From Streptomyces sp. P3 (GTDB taxonomy: Bacteria > Actinomycetota > Actinomycetes > Streptomycetales > Streptomycetaceae), in NCBI GenBank assembly GCA_016893485.2, contig JAFEKX020000001.1, positions 868,001 through 932,000 on the forward strand: DNA of 64,000 nt, in the 5' to 3' direction. The notes under the pieces are model-generated. The model was not told the origin of the DNA. It was given only the letters and a program-made list of their open reading frames with translations, and did not search any database. The stretch's first letter is position 1; each line of letters begins with the position of its first letter. Both the position numbers and the translations under genes were made by a program. Below, piece after piece: positions 46,961-57,110 of this stretch.

Positions 46961-48768
46961 CTACGGCGCGAGCTTCCACTCCTGGGAGCCGTCCGCCGCC
47001 GTGTTCTGCAGGGTCAGCGGGGCCCCGTCGGACGCTCCGGTCAGGTACAGGCTCGGGTTCCTGACCGACTGCAGCCGGTAGAACCCGTCGGCGGTTTTCA
47101 CCAAGGTCCAGCTGCCGGAGGTGCTGTCGTCGACCCACTGCCCGATCCGCCGGCCGACGGTCGCGTTGCCGGTCCAGATGGCCGCCGCCCGGCCGCCCGA
47201 CTTGTTCAACAGCGTTACCCCGCCGCCGGGTTCGGTCACCACATGCCAGTACTGGGTGTCCCGGTCCACAGCGGAACCCCGGGCCTCCAGGACGACATCG
47301 GGGACGTTCCCGTTGCCGATGTTCGCGTCGTTCGACTTCCCGCCCGTGCCGATCACCTGGCCGGTCTTCCGGTTCACCAGTCGGTAGTAGGCGCCTTCCG
47401 ACCGCCCGAGGTCGACCTCCGCGTAGGCGATCGTCGAGGTGCCCTGGTTGTTGAGGATCGCGATACGGCCGGTGCCGTCGACGTACTGGAGGTCGCGGCT
47501 GTATCCGGCCCGCGACGTCGTCTGGTACTCCTTCCACACCCCGTCACTACGACCGCTCTTGTTGACCCAGACATCGCCGCTGCCGGCCGCGTTGTAGACC
47601 AGCCCTCCCCGGGCAGGTTGATGACCACGGGACTGCCGCCCGTCGCGAGCGGACGGGAGCCGGTGTCGACCGGCAGCGAGGTGACGGCGCCACCGGTGGT
47701 CGAACTCCGGTAGAACTCCAGCGGGTTGTCGGCGAGCACGTATCGCGTGTCGGCCCCGCCGCCCCAGTATTCGTACGTGAGCAGCCACGTGCCGTCCGTG
47801 GTCCGCACGACGTTCGTCATGCCCGGCCGTCCGCCGCCGATCTCGGTCTTGCCGCCGTCCATGTTCTGGGTCAGCCCCGCGACGTCGACGACGGGTCCGC
47901 TCCACTTCGCGCTGCGGCCGTTCCAGGTGCGGTGGGCCAGGATCTGCCCGTGCGAGTCCGTGGCGGTGTCGTTGGCGGTGTCGAGGGTCGCGACTCCGGT
48001 GGTCGGGTCGAAGCCGGTGTAGTCGTTCTCGTCGGAGTAGTAGCAGACGAGTTGGCCTTGGTAGACCATCAGGTACGGCTCCCAGACGGGGTCCACCTGC
48101 TGGTGTGTGTTGGCCGTGGCGACGTTCTGCCCGATCGCGCCCGCGCTGCCGCCCTGCCGGCCGCCGGTCGCGATCACGTTGAGGACCTGCCAGGACGTGC
48201 CGCCGTCGGTGCTGGAGTACAGCGCGATGGCGAGGTCGCTGCGGTCACCGTCGTTGGAGGGCGTCCAGTTCGGGTCGGCAGCCTTGTGTTCCCTGTAGTA
48301 AGCGTCGTCGCCCGACACGACACTCGCCAGCAGCAGCGTGCCCCGCTTCAGCTGTCCGACGTCCTGCGGCAGCGTGTAGAGGTAGGGGTTGGTCCAATTG
48401 CTGGTGTACTTGGCGTACTTGGGGTCGTTGGACAGATACGCGGGGGCCTTCACCTCGGACAGCGGCTGCCAGCTCGTCCCGTGGTCGTCGCTCTTGTAGA
48501 CCGGGAGCGTCTGCCCGGCCGCACTGCCGGTGGCGGGGACGACGGTGGACTTCTCGAACGACGCGACCAGCCGCCCGCCGGGCAGTTGGGCGGACTTCGG
48601 GTAGACGGCGCAGTTGCCCCGCCCCTTCAGGCACGGTTCGCTGCCGAGCTGATAGAGGATTCCACCCGTGGGGTTGTACGCCTGCGCGCTGGTGGCCATG
48701 GGCACCGCCAGCATCGCCGCCGCCCCGCCGAACGTACCCAGCACCTGCACCGCTCTGCTTCTTCGCAC
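46961..48768 (-). CDS. Secreted sialidase-fold (BNR) protein with ricin-type lectin domain
   Basis: About 602 residues. Signal peptide (VLGTFGGAAAMLAVPMATSAQA), a beta-propeller with Asp boxes SDDHGTSW and STDGGTSW and the WTNPYLYTLPQDVG region, then a C-terminal beta-trefoil (TQYWHVV, GQWVDDSTSG, SQEWKLAP). One frame change near 47608. GTG 48768 has AAGGAG five bases upstream, overlapping the stop of GH42. Last gene of the galactoside operon; probably an exo-glycosidase of the sialidase superfamily or a carbohydrate-binding protein. Catalytic Arg triad not verified. Confidence 0.75.
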
Positions 48769-48770
48769 AG

Positions 48771-50927
48771 CTACTCCTTCGCGTCGATCGGGGAAACAAG
48801 TACGCGTACGTCCCACGGGCCCAGCTCCAGCACCGCGCCCGCGGGGAGGGCCATGCCGTCCAGGGCGTCGACGAGATCGACCGGGACCGTCGAACCGGCC
48901 CGCTCCCAGCTCCAGTTGTGGACGATGTGCACGCGCCGTCCGTCGGGCGAGGTGCCGGTCGTCGCCGTCACGGACGCGGGCAGCTCGCCCCAGCCACTGC
49001 CGGCGACCGGCGCCATCCACTCGGCCAGCGCACGGGCGAGATCACGGCCGGGCACGGTGCCGACGTACGTGACCCGCCCCTCCCCGTGACGGCGGGTGGT
49101 CACGGCGGGCCAGCGTCCGAAGTGCGGGTGCTCGTAGGTCGCGAGGATCTCGGCGTCGGTGACGGTCAGGCCGTCCGCCCAGTGCGTCGCCGTCGCGGTC
49201 CCGGGCAGCCTCAGCGGGCTGTCGGGCGCGGTCCGCACGGGCACGGCCTGCGCCAGGTTGCTGAACTCGTCGTACGACACTCCCGCGGCGTCGGTGAGAC
49301 GGGCGGGGGCCGGTTCGTGCCGGGCGCGTGCCTCGTGGTCGGCGTAGCCGGTGCGGGGGCCGAGGACCAGGTGCCCGCCGGCTCGCGCGTAGGCGGCGAA
49401 CCAGTCGAGCGTGGTGTCGTCGGCGAGATACAGGGCGGGGACGACGAGCACGGGGTGACGGCTGGCGGCCTCGTCGGGGGCCATGCCTTCGCGTTCGCCG
49501 CGCGGGTCGTGGAGTTGGCGGGCGTGGACGACACGGACCTGGCGCCCGGCGTCGAAGGCGCCTCGGTAGAAGGGGTCGAGGATGCGGTGGTAGGCGGCGG
49601 GGTCCGGTTCGCCGTCCGGGGTCGCGAGGGGCGGATGCTTCTGCATCAGCCACTTGCTGGGGGTGGAGTAGACGATGGTGATGTCGGCGTCCGGTTCGAG
49701 ACCGGCGACGAGCGGACCCACGGTCTCGAACTCGGCGCCCATCCGCGCGAGTTCGGCGTACGTACGACCGGGCCGTCCGCTGTGCGGGAGGACTCCGCCC
49801 CAGTAGGTCTCGGCGCCGAAGCGCAGGGTCTGCCACTGCCAGTACTCGATCATGCGGGCACCGCGGCCGACGAGGGCCCAGGCGGCCTGGCGCCACTGGC
49901 CGTCGTAGGCGGGCCGGTTGTCCCAGGCCATGCCGATGGAGGTGGCGTTGGTCTCGGTGACGAGGAACGGTTCCTGGCGGGAGGAGAACATCCAGTCGGC
50001 GGTCTGGTAGAGGGACCAGACGCCGGTGGTCTTCCACTTCTGTTCGTGGGTGTCCGGGGTGGGGTCGGGCAGGAGCAGGCCGTCCTGCATGTCGTAGTAG
50101 GGGTTGCCGGTGGCGATGTCGAGGCGGTCGGTGAGTTCGTCGTCCTCGACCGCCGGGCGGGTGTAGGAGATGCAGGTCGTGACGAAGTGCTCGGGGCGGG
50201 CGTACTCACGGACGATGTCGGCCTGCCAGCCGATGAACTCGGTGCACTGGCGGGCCTGGAACTCCCGCCAGGCGACGTCGTATTGGGGCTGGACGTTGCC
50301 GTCCGGGGTCCACAGGTCGGCCCACGTGGACAGCCGGTGGGACCAATAGACCAGGCACCACTCCCGGTTGAGGGTCTCGACGTCGCCGTACTTCGCGCGC
50401 AGGTGATCGGTGAAACGCTGGAAGACGCCGTGGTTGTGGAACAGCTCCAGTCCCGGTTCGTTGTCGACCTGGAAGCCGATGACGGCCGGGTGGTCGGCGT
50501 ACCGGGCGACGACCTCGCGGATGATCCGCTCGGCGTGGAAGCGGAACGCCGGGTGGGTGAAGTCGACCTCCTGCCGGGCGCCCCAGCCGATGCGCTCACC
50601 GGTGCTCCGCTCGCCGGTGATCTCCGGGTACTGGCGGGCCAGCCACGGCGGTACGGCGTAGGTGGGGGTGCCGAGGATGACGGAGATGCCACGTTCGTGA
50701 GCGCCGTCCAACACCGGGCGCAGCCACTCGAGTTCGAAGCGGCCGTTCTCGGGTTCCCAGGTCGACCAGACCGACTCGCCGACCCGGATGACGGTGAAGT
50801 GCGCCTCGGCCATCAGGTCGAGGTCGGTCTTGAGCTGCTCGTCGGGCTGAACGTCCGGGCCGTAGGCGGGGTGGTACTCGTGGTAGTAGGCGGCACCGAA
50901 CAGCACGCGGGCGGGCAGATCCGCCAT
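48771..50927 (-). CDS. GH42 beta-galactosidase
   Basis: 718-residue intact enzyme. TIM barrel begins VLFGAAYYHEYHPAYGP; the acid/base Glu is in IGFQVDNEPGLELFHN and the nucleophile region is FLVTETNATSIGMAWDNR; the trimerisation and C-terminal domains follow to the end. No signal peptide, so cytoplasmic, acting on imported galactosides. ATG 50927 has GGAGG seven bases upstream. Downstream of two ABC permease genes, upstream of the sialidase-fold gene. Confidence 0.93.
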   Translation of the reverse strand: MADLPARVLFGAAYYHEYHPAYGPDVQPDEQLKTDLDLMAEAHFTVIRVGESVWSTWEPENGRFELEWLRPVLDGAHERGISVILGTPTYAVPPWLARQYPEITGERSTGERIGWGARQEVDFTHPAFRFHAERIIREVVARYADHPAVIGFQVDNEPGLELFHNHGVFQRFTDHLRAKYGDVETLNREWCLVYWSHRLSTWADLWTPDGNVQPQYDVAWREFQARQCTEFIGWQADIVREYARPEHFVTTCISYTRPAVEDDELTDRLDIATGNPYYDMQDGLLLPDPTPDTHEQKWKTTGVWSLYQTADWMFSSRQEPFLVTETNATSIGMAWDNRPAYDGQWRQAAWALVGRGARMIEYWQWQTLRFGAETYWGGVLPHSGRPGRTYAELARMGAEFETVGPLVAGLEPDADITIVYSTPSKWLMQKHPPLATPDGEPDPAAYHRILDPFYRGAFDAGRQVRVVHARQLHDPRGEREGMAPDEAASRHPVLVVPALYLADDTTLDWFAAYARAGGHLVLGPRTGYADHEARARHEPAPARLTDAAGVSYDEFSNLAQAVPVRTAPDSPLRLPGTATATHWADGLTVTDAEILATYEHPHFGRWPAVTTRRHGEGRVTYVGTVPGRDLARALAEWMAPVAGSGWGELPASVTATTGTSPDGRRVHIVHNWSWERAGSTVPVDLVDALDGMALPAGAVLELGPWDVRVLVSPIDAKE

Positions 50928-50954
50928 GGACAAACCTCCGGAGAATAAGGGGAG

Positions 50955-51890
50955 TTACTGCTTGACGCCGCCGGTCGCCAGGCCGCTCTGCCAGTACCGC
51001 TGGAGCAGCAGGAAGGCCAGGACGAGCGGGATGACGGAGATGAGAGAGCCGGTCACGACGAGGGCGAGCATGTCGCTGCCGGCTCCGGCGCCGCCGTTCT
51101 GCGCCCGGGCGGCCCAGGAGGAGAGTCCGACCGTGATGGGGTACAGGTTCGGGTCGTTGAGCATGATCAGTGGCAGGAAGTAGTTGTTCCAGGTGGCGAC
51201 GAGCGTGAAGAGGACGACGGTCACCAGGCCGGGGGCGAGCAGCCGCAGCGCGATCGTGCAGAAGATCCGCAGCTCTCCGGCGCCGTCCATGCGGGCGGCC
51301 TCGATGAGGCTGTCGGGGACGGCGTCCTCGGCGTAGATCCGCATGAGGTAGAGGCCGAACGGGCTGATGAGGGACGGCAGGATGACCGCCCAAGGGGTGT
51401 TCACCAGGCCCGCCTTGGCGAAGAGCAGATAGGTGGGGATCGCCAGCGCGGTGGTCGGGATCATGATGGCGCCGAGGACCAGGTTGAAGGCGGCACCGTG
51501 ACCGCGGAAGCGGTACTTGGCGAAGCCGTAGCCGGCCGCCGCCGCGAGCAGTGCGGCGCCGAGCGCGCTCGCCCCGGCGTAGAGGACGGTGTTGAGCAGC
51601 CAGCGGCCGAACACGCCGTCGTCCTGGGCGAAGGTGGCCCTGATGTTCGACAGGAGTTGCGGCGCGTGCGAGAACCACAGGCCGAAGGTGTTGAACAGGT
51701 CCTGGGTGCTCTTGGTCGAGGCGATCAGCAGCCAGAAGAGGGGCAGCAGGAAGTACGCCAGGACGGCCAGCATCGCGATGGTGAGCGGGGTGCTGCGACG
51801 GCGGGCCGGCGACCGGCGCGCCGGTCGGCGCTCGGCCTCAACTTGACTCGGCGTAGGGGTGGTTGAGGAGGCGGGTGTCATGGTGGTCAT
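50955..51890 (-). CDS. Sugar ABC transporter permease (MalG-type)
   Basis: 311-residue intact inner-membrane protein with six hydrophobic segments and the EAA loop EAARMDGAGELRIFCTIALR facing the ATPase. Hydrophilic N-terminus of about 35 residues. ATG 51890 has AGGAGG upstream and overlaps the preceding permease stop. Partner of the MalF-type permease and binding protein; the locus has no ATPase gene, so it probably uses the shared MsiK-type ATPase known in Streptomyces. Confidence 0.92.
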   Translation of the reverse strand: MTTMTPASSTTPTPSQVEAERRPARRSPARRRSTPLTIAMLAVLAYFLLPLFWLLIASTKSTQDLFNTFGLWFSHAPQLLSNIRATFAQDDGVFGRWLLNTVLYAGASALGAALLAAAAGYGFAKYRFRGHGAAFNLVLGAIMIPTTALAIPTYLLFAKAGLVNTPWAVILPSLISPFGLYLMRIYAEDAVPDSLIEAARMDGAGELRIFCTIALRLLAPGLVTVVLFTLVATWNNYFLPLIMLNDPNLYPITVGLSSWAARAQNGGAGAGSDMLALVVTGSLISVIPLVLAFLLLQRYWQSGLATGGVKQ

Positions 51891-52797
51891 GCGGTCCTCC
51901 TGCGGTTCGCGGTGAGCAGGAAGGCGTACGACACGATCACGATGATCAGCCCGAGGATGAAGGACACCGTGGCCGCGTAGTTGGTCTGCTGGCTGATGAA
52001 GGCGACGGAGTAGGCGTAGAGGTTGGCGGTGTAGGAGCTGTCGATGACGTCCGGGGCGACGCTCATCAGCAGCTTCGGTTCGTTGAAGAGCTGGAAGCTG
52101 CCGATCACCGAGAAGAGGACGGTGAGGGTCAACGCCGGTCGCAGCGCGGGGAGTTTGATGGACCAGGCGATCCGCCAGGCGCCGGCGCCGTCCATGGCGG
52201 CGGCCTCGTACAGCTCGGCTGGGACGGTGCGCAGCGCGGCGTACAGGATGATCATGTTGTAGCCGACGAACTCCCAGGTGACGATGTTCGCGAGGCTGCC
52301 GAGCATCCAGCCGTCGGTGAGGAAGTGCGGGGCCGGCAGCTGGAGGTCAGGCTGATCTGGGCGAAGGGGCCGAAGTCGGGGCCGTAGAGGTAGCCCCACA
52401 TCAGGGTGGCGATCACGCTGGGGACGGCGTACGGGACGAAGATGCCGAGGCGGATCACCCGGGCCAGGCGGAGCAGGCCGCTGTCCAGGGCGAGTGCGAA
52501 GCACAGGGCGAGCACCAGCATCACGGGGACCTGGATGATGAAGAAGAGGGCAACCCGGCCCAGCCCCTTGAGGAGTTGGGGGTCCTTGAGGGCGGTGACG
52601 TAGTTGTCGAGGCCGACGAAGGTCGAGCCGCCGATGAGGCGTTCCTGGAACAGGCTCAGGTAGGCGGCGTAGCCAAGCGGGGCGAGGAAGAGCAGCAGGA
52701 ACAGCACCATGAACGGGGCGATGAACAGGACGCCCGCAGAACCGAGTTGGCGTCGCCGGGGCGGGGATTCCGTACGGGCGGGGGCTGTTGTGGCCAT
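51887..52797 (-). CDS. Sugar ABC transporter permease (MalF-type)
   Basis: About 303 residues, six hydrophobic segments, with EAA loop EAAAMDGAGAWRIAWSIKLP. One frame change near 52350, in the periplasmic loop. ATG 52797 has GGGAGG six bases upstream, two bases after the binding protein stop region. Ends with ATGA overlap into the MalG-type permease. Confidence 0.9.
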
Positions 52798-52799
52798 CG

Positions 52800-54175
52800 T
52801 CAGCCTCCCTTGACCGTGAAGCCCTGGCTCTTGGCGAAGGTCGTGATGCGTGACTGCCAGGAGCCGAGCGCGCGGGCGGTGTCGGTCTTGTCGGCGAGGG
52901 ACTTGCCGACGGTCTCGGTCCAGTCCGTGGCCACCCGGTCGAGGAACGGCGGCCACTGGAAGGCGGGGTCGACCTGGGCGCTGATGTCGGCGAAGACCTG
53001 GTTGACCTTCTGACCGCCGTAGAAGGCGGGGGCGTCGGCGAGGAAGCTCGCCTCCGTGAGCAGAGGCTTGGTCGCCGGGAAGAAGAACTGCTCGGTGGCG
53101 AACATCTTGGCGCTGGTGGGGTCGCTGTTGAGGAACTGGGCGAACACCGCTGCCTGGATGGGGTTCTTGGTGGAGCGGATGACGGCGGTGGTGGAGCCGC
53201 CCCAGTTGCCCGAGCTGGGCTTGGCCGCGTCCCACTGCGGGAGCGGGGCCGCGCGCCACTTGCCGGAGGTGGCCTTCGCCGAGCCGGACAGGAAGGCCGG
53301 CCCCCACGCGCCGGTCAGCCAGGTCGCGTACTTGCCCTTGTTCAGAGCCGCGTACCAGGCGTCGGTGAAGTCCGGCTCCACGCCGATCACACCGTCCTGG
53401 GCGAGGGTGCCCCAGTACTCGCCGAGCTTCTTGGAGACGGCGTCGTCGACGCTGACGGTGATGTCGCTCTTGCCTGAGGTGACGTACGGCTTGGCACCTG
53501 CCTGCCACAACAGGCCGTGCCAGGCGGCGACTTGGTTGGCGGCGAGGTTGGTGAGGTAGACGTCCGGGTCGGCCTTGTGCAGCTTGCGCGCGGCGGCTGC
53601 GAACTCGTCCCAGGTGGTGGGGACTTGGATGCCGTGCTGGTCGAAGATGTCCTTGCGGTACAGCATCCCCATCGGTCCGGTGTCCTGCGGGATCGCCCAG
53701 ATCTCCCCGCCGCTGCCGCTGACCTGCCCCACGTCCAGTCCACGAACGTGGACTTGAGTGCGGAGGCGCCGTAGGGACGCAGATCCAGCAGGCTGTCCGT
53801 GATGGTGAACGTCGGGATCGCCTGGAACTCGATCTGCGCCATGTCCGGGGCGCCGCTGTTCGCCTTGAGCGCGGTGCGCAGCTTGGTGTACTGGGGCGTG
53901 CCCTGACCGGCGTTGACGACCTTGACCTTGACGGCCGGGTACTTCTTCTCGAAGAGCGCGACCTCCTTGTCGATGTTCGGAACCCAGGTCCAGAACGTCA
54001 GTTGGGTCGGCGTCTTCATCGCCTTGTCGATGTCGGCCTGCCCGACCGGCTTGCTGGAGGAGCCACTCGTACCGCCACCACCCCCACCACAGGCGGCCAG
54101 CGACAGCGCCCCGGCGGCCACGAGAAAGCCCCGACGGCCAAGGGAGGAGGACGAGTTGAAGAAGGATCCGGACAT
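52800..54175 (-). CDS. Extracellular sugar-binding lipoprotein
   Basis: About 458-residue ABC solute-binding protein. Twin-arginine signal [18 protein letters not shown] with lipobox LAAC, then a Gly/Ser linker and the family 1 binding fold ([83 protein letters not shown]). One frame change near 53737. ATG 54175 has GGGAG six bases upstream. First structural gene of the operon, 80-odd bases after the LacI gene. Confidence 0.92.
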
Positions 54176-54248
54176 GATGAACTCCCGCGAGAGGATACGA
54201 GGAACCGGCACACCGACCGACGGCGTGCTGAAACTTCCGGTGAGGTGA

Positions 54249-54266
54249 GCGCCCCTTCAGGGGCGC
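54249..54266. terminator. GCGCCCC-TTCA-GGGGCGC hairpin in a common Streptomyces repeat
   Basis: Perfect 7-base stem with TTCA loop; together with the adjoining GGGGAACTGCGCGACCAG it is the widespread intergenic sequence found at gene ends in many Streptomyces genomes (from memory). It lies between LacI and the binding-protein gene, so it may attenuate transcription into the operon. Confidence 0.75.
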
Positions 54267-55368
54267 GGGGAACTGCGCGACCAGCCCCCACCGGGCCCGC
54301 GGAGAAAAACCACCGGACCCGGCAGAGCAACCAGCGAGGCGCCCCCGAAGACGCCCGAACAACAAGCTCAACCGGCGGATCGATCATCGGCAACGGATCC
54401 GACCCGGGGTTCTCAATGGCATGCACCAGCAACTTCAACCCGCCCTGCGCCATCGCATCGAACGGCTGCCGCACAGTCGTCAACGGCGGAGTCACATACG
54501 CGGCAACCGGCGTGTCATCGAACCCGACCACGCTGACATCCTCCGGAACCCGCCGCCCCGCCTCCGAGAGCGCCCGCATCAGCCCGATCGCCATGTCGTC
54601 ATTCGCGGCGAACACCGCGGTGACGGCAGGGTCGGCAAGGAGTTCCCGCCCGGCCGCGTACCCGGACGCGGCCGACCAGTCCCCTCGACCACCGGAGGCT
54701 CGACCCGCCCGTGATCGGCAAGCGCGGCCCGCCACCCGTCAAGACGGTCCCGCGCCGAGTACCACCGCTGCGGCCCGGCCAGATGATGAACCGTCGCGTG
54801 CCCCAGTTCCAGCAGATGCTCGGTCGCCGCCCGCGCCATCTGCCCGGAGACGATCCCACCCGTCACGACATGCGACGCGGCGAACGGCGGAGGCGCGCCG
54901 AGCACGAGGACCGGCACGTCGACCCGCGCCGACAGCTCCGCCCCCGCCCTCCTCGTCGATCGGCTCCGAGATGACGATGCCGTCGACGCCCTGGTCCAGG
55001 AGCGAGTCGACCGCACCGGCGATGCCCGCCGCCTCGCCCTCCATCGTGTTGACGACACGAAGCGCGTAACCGGTGTCCCGTACGGCCCGTTCGACGCCCA
55101 TGAGCAGCGAGGCGGGACCGTACAGCGCGGTGCCGAGCGTCACGACGCCGATGGACCGGGTGCGTCCGGAGGCGAGCGCGCGGGCGGCGTTGTTGGAGCG
55201 GTAGCCGAGTTCGCCGGCCGCCGCGAGGACTCGACGGCGTACGTCCTCGGAGACGTACGGCTCGTCGTTCATGACCCGGGACACCGTCTTCTGCGAGACG
55301 CCCGCGAGGCGTGCCACGTCCACGCTGCGCGGTGCGGCTCCGCCGCCACGTCCTGCCACTGGTGTCAT
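54257..55368 (-). CDS. LacI-family regulator of the galactoside operon
   Basis: About 370 residues. [23 protein letters not shown] and hinge [20 protein letters not shown], then the sensor fold ([59 protein letters not shown]). Frame changes near 54940, 54685 and 54360. The C-terminus runs into the conserved repeat, so the natural end is uncertain; the given stop is the first in the most plausible frame. ATG 55368 has GGGAG five bases upstream. Two overlapping operator-like palindromes lie 48 bases upstream, suggesting autoregulation and control of the genes downstream. Confidence 0.83.
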
Positions 55369-55415
55369 GGTGTCTCCCGATCTCCGGCAGCCGCATCCTA
55401 GCCCGACCCCGGCCT

Positions 55416-55445
55416 ATGACTGCGCTGTCATGACTGCGCAGTCAT
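55416..55445. promoter_or_regulatory. Two overlapping LacI-type operators
   Basis: ATGACTGCGCAGTCAT (55430-55445) is a perfect 16-base palindrome centred on CG/GC as LacI sites are. Overlapping it by two bases, 55416-55431 is the same sequence with one mismatch. Upstream of the minus-strand lacI gene, well placed to repress it. Confidence 0.75.
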
Positions 55446-55826
55446 ATCTACGCAACAGGGCGGGACGCGTCAAGACTTCGCGCAGGATCCGCGAGATACG
55501 GGAGTACCGGGGAGGGTGCGGGGCCCGTACCCTCGGACGCACCGGACCACCCGGAGGCCTCGCACTCGCACGGAGCGCGGGGCCTGAACTCCCTGCCGAA
55601 CCGTGGGGTTGAGGGCCACCTCGATGTTGCCGCGGGTGGCGTTGAAGTAGGGGCACACCGGGCATGGCGGTTGCCGCTTCGCCGATGACAGGAGCGGTGG
55701 AGCGCTTCCGAGGTGGCCGGTGCGACAAGGGCGGGCAAACCGTCAAGCATCGCCCTCACACACCCACGCGACTCTCGTTCATAGCTACGAACTTGGCTCC
55801 CGGTGGGTGCCGTTCGCACCGAACCT
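55446..55826. other. Gap between lacI and chitosanase
   Basis: About 380 bases with no gene I can support. A minus-strand frame at 55470-55658 (CPYFNATRGNIEVALNP) looks protein-like but has no recognisable family or ribosome binding site. Confidence 0.4.
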
Positions 55827-55849
55827 CTGATAGTTAACTTTCCTATCAG
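55827..55849. promoter_or_regulatory. Palindromic chitosanase operator (CsnR-box-like)
   Basis: Arms CTGATAG (55827-55833) and CTATCAG (55843-55849) around TTAACTTTC, 49 bases before the chitosanase start. From memory it resembles the CsnR operator found upstream of Streptomyces chitosanase genes; CsnR is a ROK-family repressor. No csnR gene in this window. Confidence 0.65.
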
Positions 55850-55897
55850 TTCGGCGGTACGACCAACTCCCCACCCCCACCACCCTTTGGAGTCCCC

Positions 55898-56749
55898 GTG
55901 GTCCACCCGTTCCACGACGCTGCGCCCTCCGAGCCAGCGAGCCCCTCGCGTCGGACACTCCTCGCGCTCATCGGTGTGTCGCTCGCGGCGGCACCTCTGC
56001 TGCGCGCGCCGCAGGCCTCGGCCGCTCCCTCGGCCGCCGCGGCGATCGGCCTCGACAACCCGGCGAAGAAGGAGATCGCCATGAAGCTGGTGTCCAGCGC
56101 CGAGAACTCCTCCCTCGACTGGAAGGCCCAGTACAAGTACATCGAGGACATAGGCGACGGCCGCGGCTACACCGCCGGCATCATCGGCTTCTGTTCGGGC
56201 ACCGGCGACATGCTCGACCTCGTCCAGCTCTACGCGACCCGCAAGCCCGGCAACGTCCTCGCCAAGTACCTGCCCGCGCTCCGGAACGTCAACGGCACCG
56301 ACTCGCACTCCGGACTCGACCCGAACTTCCCAAGGACTGGCGCACCGCGGCCCAGGACACGGTGTTCCAGCAGGCGCAGAACGACGAGCGCGACCGGGTG
56401 TACTTCAACCCGGCCGTCAGCCAGGGCAAGACCGACGGGCTGCGCGTGCTGGGCCAGTTCACGTACTACGACGCCATCGTCATGCACGGCGACGGCGACG
56501 ACCCCACCAGCTTCCGCAACATCCGTGCACGCGCGCTGCGTTCGGCCAAGCCGCCGGCCCAGGGCGGCAACGAGACGACGTACCTCAACGCCTTCCTCGA
56601 CGCGCGTGTGGGCCATGAAGCAGGAGGAGGCCCACAGTGACACCACCCGCGTCGACACCGAGCAGCGTGTCTTCCTCCGCAACGGCAACTTCGACCTCAA
56701 CACACCGCTGAACTGGAAGGTGTACGGGGACAGCTACACCATCAACTGA
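55898..56749 (+). CDS. csn: GH46 chitosanase, secreted
   Basis: About 283 residues. Tat-like signal SRRTLLALIGVSLAAAPLL with cleavage after ASA. Mature part starts near AIGLDNPAKKEIAMKLVSSA; catalytic Glu is in SSAENSSLDWKAQY and catalytic Asp in EDIGDGRGYTAGIIGF, both GH46 landmarks; C-terminus NLNTPLNWKVYGDS-like (NFDLNTPLNWKVYGDSYTIN). Frame changes near 56333 and 56607. GTG 55898 is preceded by TTGGAG. Endo-hydrolyses chitosan outside the cell; a CsnR-type operator lies upstream. Confidence 0.92.
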   Translation: MVHPFHDAAPSEPASPSRRTLLALIGVSLAAAPLLRAPQASAAPSAAAAIGLDNPAKKEIAMKLVSSAENSSLDWKAQYKYIEDIGDGRGYTAGIIGFCSGTGDMLDLVQLYATRKPGNVLAKYLPALRNVNGTDSHSGLDPNFPRTGAPRPRTRCSSRRRTTSATGCTSTRPSARARPTGCACWASSRTTTPSSCTATATTPPASATSVHARCVRPSRRPRAATRRRTSTPSSTRVWAMKQEEAHSDTTRVDTEQRVFLRNGNFDLNTPLNWKVYGDSYTIN

Positions 56750-57110
56750 TCTGTCCCGCACGCTCGTTGAGCGGTAGCGCGAGCGGACGGAGCGGCGCCA
56801 GGGCCTGCGGGTACGGGTCCTGGCGCCGTTCCATGAGGTGGACCGGTCCCGCGGCGGCCAGCAGTTCGCGGACCTCGGCGCGGCTGGCGCGGAGCCGTTG
56901 CGCGGCATCTCCGTGCGGGGCATCCGCCGTGGCGGCGAGGGCAGTCGCCAGTTTGGCCCGGCCCTGGCTGAGGCGGCTGCGGACCGTGCCGACCGGTGTC
57001 CCGCACACCTCCGCGATCCGTGCGTACGAGGTGATCCCGGTGGCGAAGTAGCGCAGCACCAGCGGCGTACGCAGGACCGGGGACAGCTCCGCCAGCGCCT
57101 CCCACACCCA
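56742..57110 (-). pseudogene. Sigma-70-family factor, C-terminal fragment
   Basis: Only region 4 and a short tail remain: EALAELSPVLRTPLVLRYFA, TSYARIAEVCGTPVGTVRSRL, SQGRAKLATALAATA. Regions 1 to 3 are absent: upstream (plus side) the sequence turns into a PadR gene near 57110. The tail overlaps the chitosanase stop. Looks like the surviving 3' end of an extracytoplasmic-type sigma factor gene cut by a deletion. Confidence 0.7.

Noticed and set aside
48918..50948. A 676-codon open frame on the plus strand opposite the GH42 gene
   Set aside because: The GH42 protein on the minus strand is complete with catalytic motifs and a ribosome binding site. The opposite frame is Gly/Val-rich low-complexity sequence, the expected mirror of a high-GC gene.
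55470..55658. Minus-strand small protein CPYFNATRGNIEVALNP
   Set aside because: Protein-like in part but no start signal, no family, and it becomes Arg-rich low-complexity downstream.
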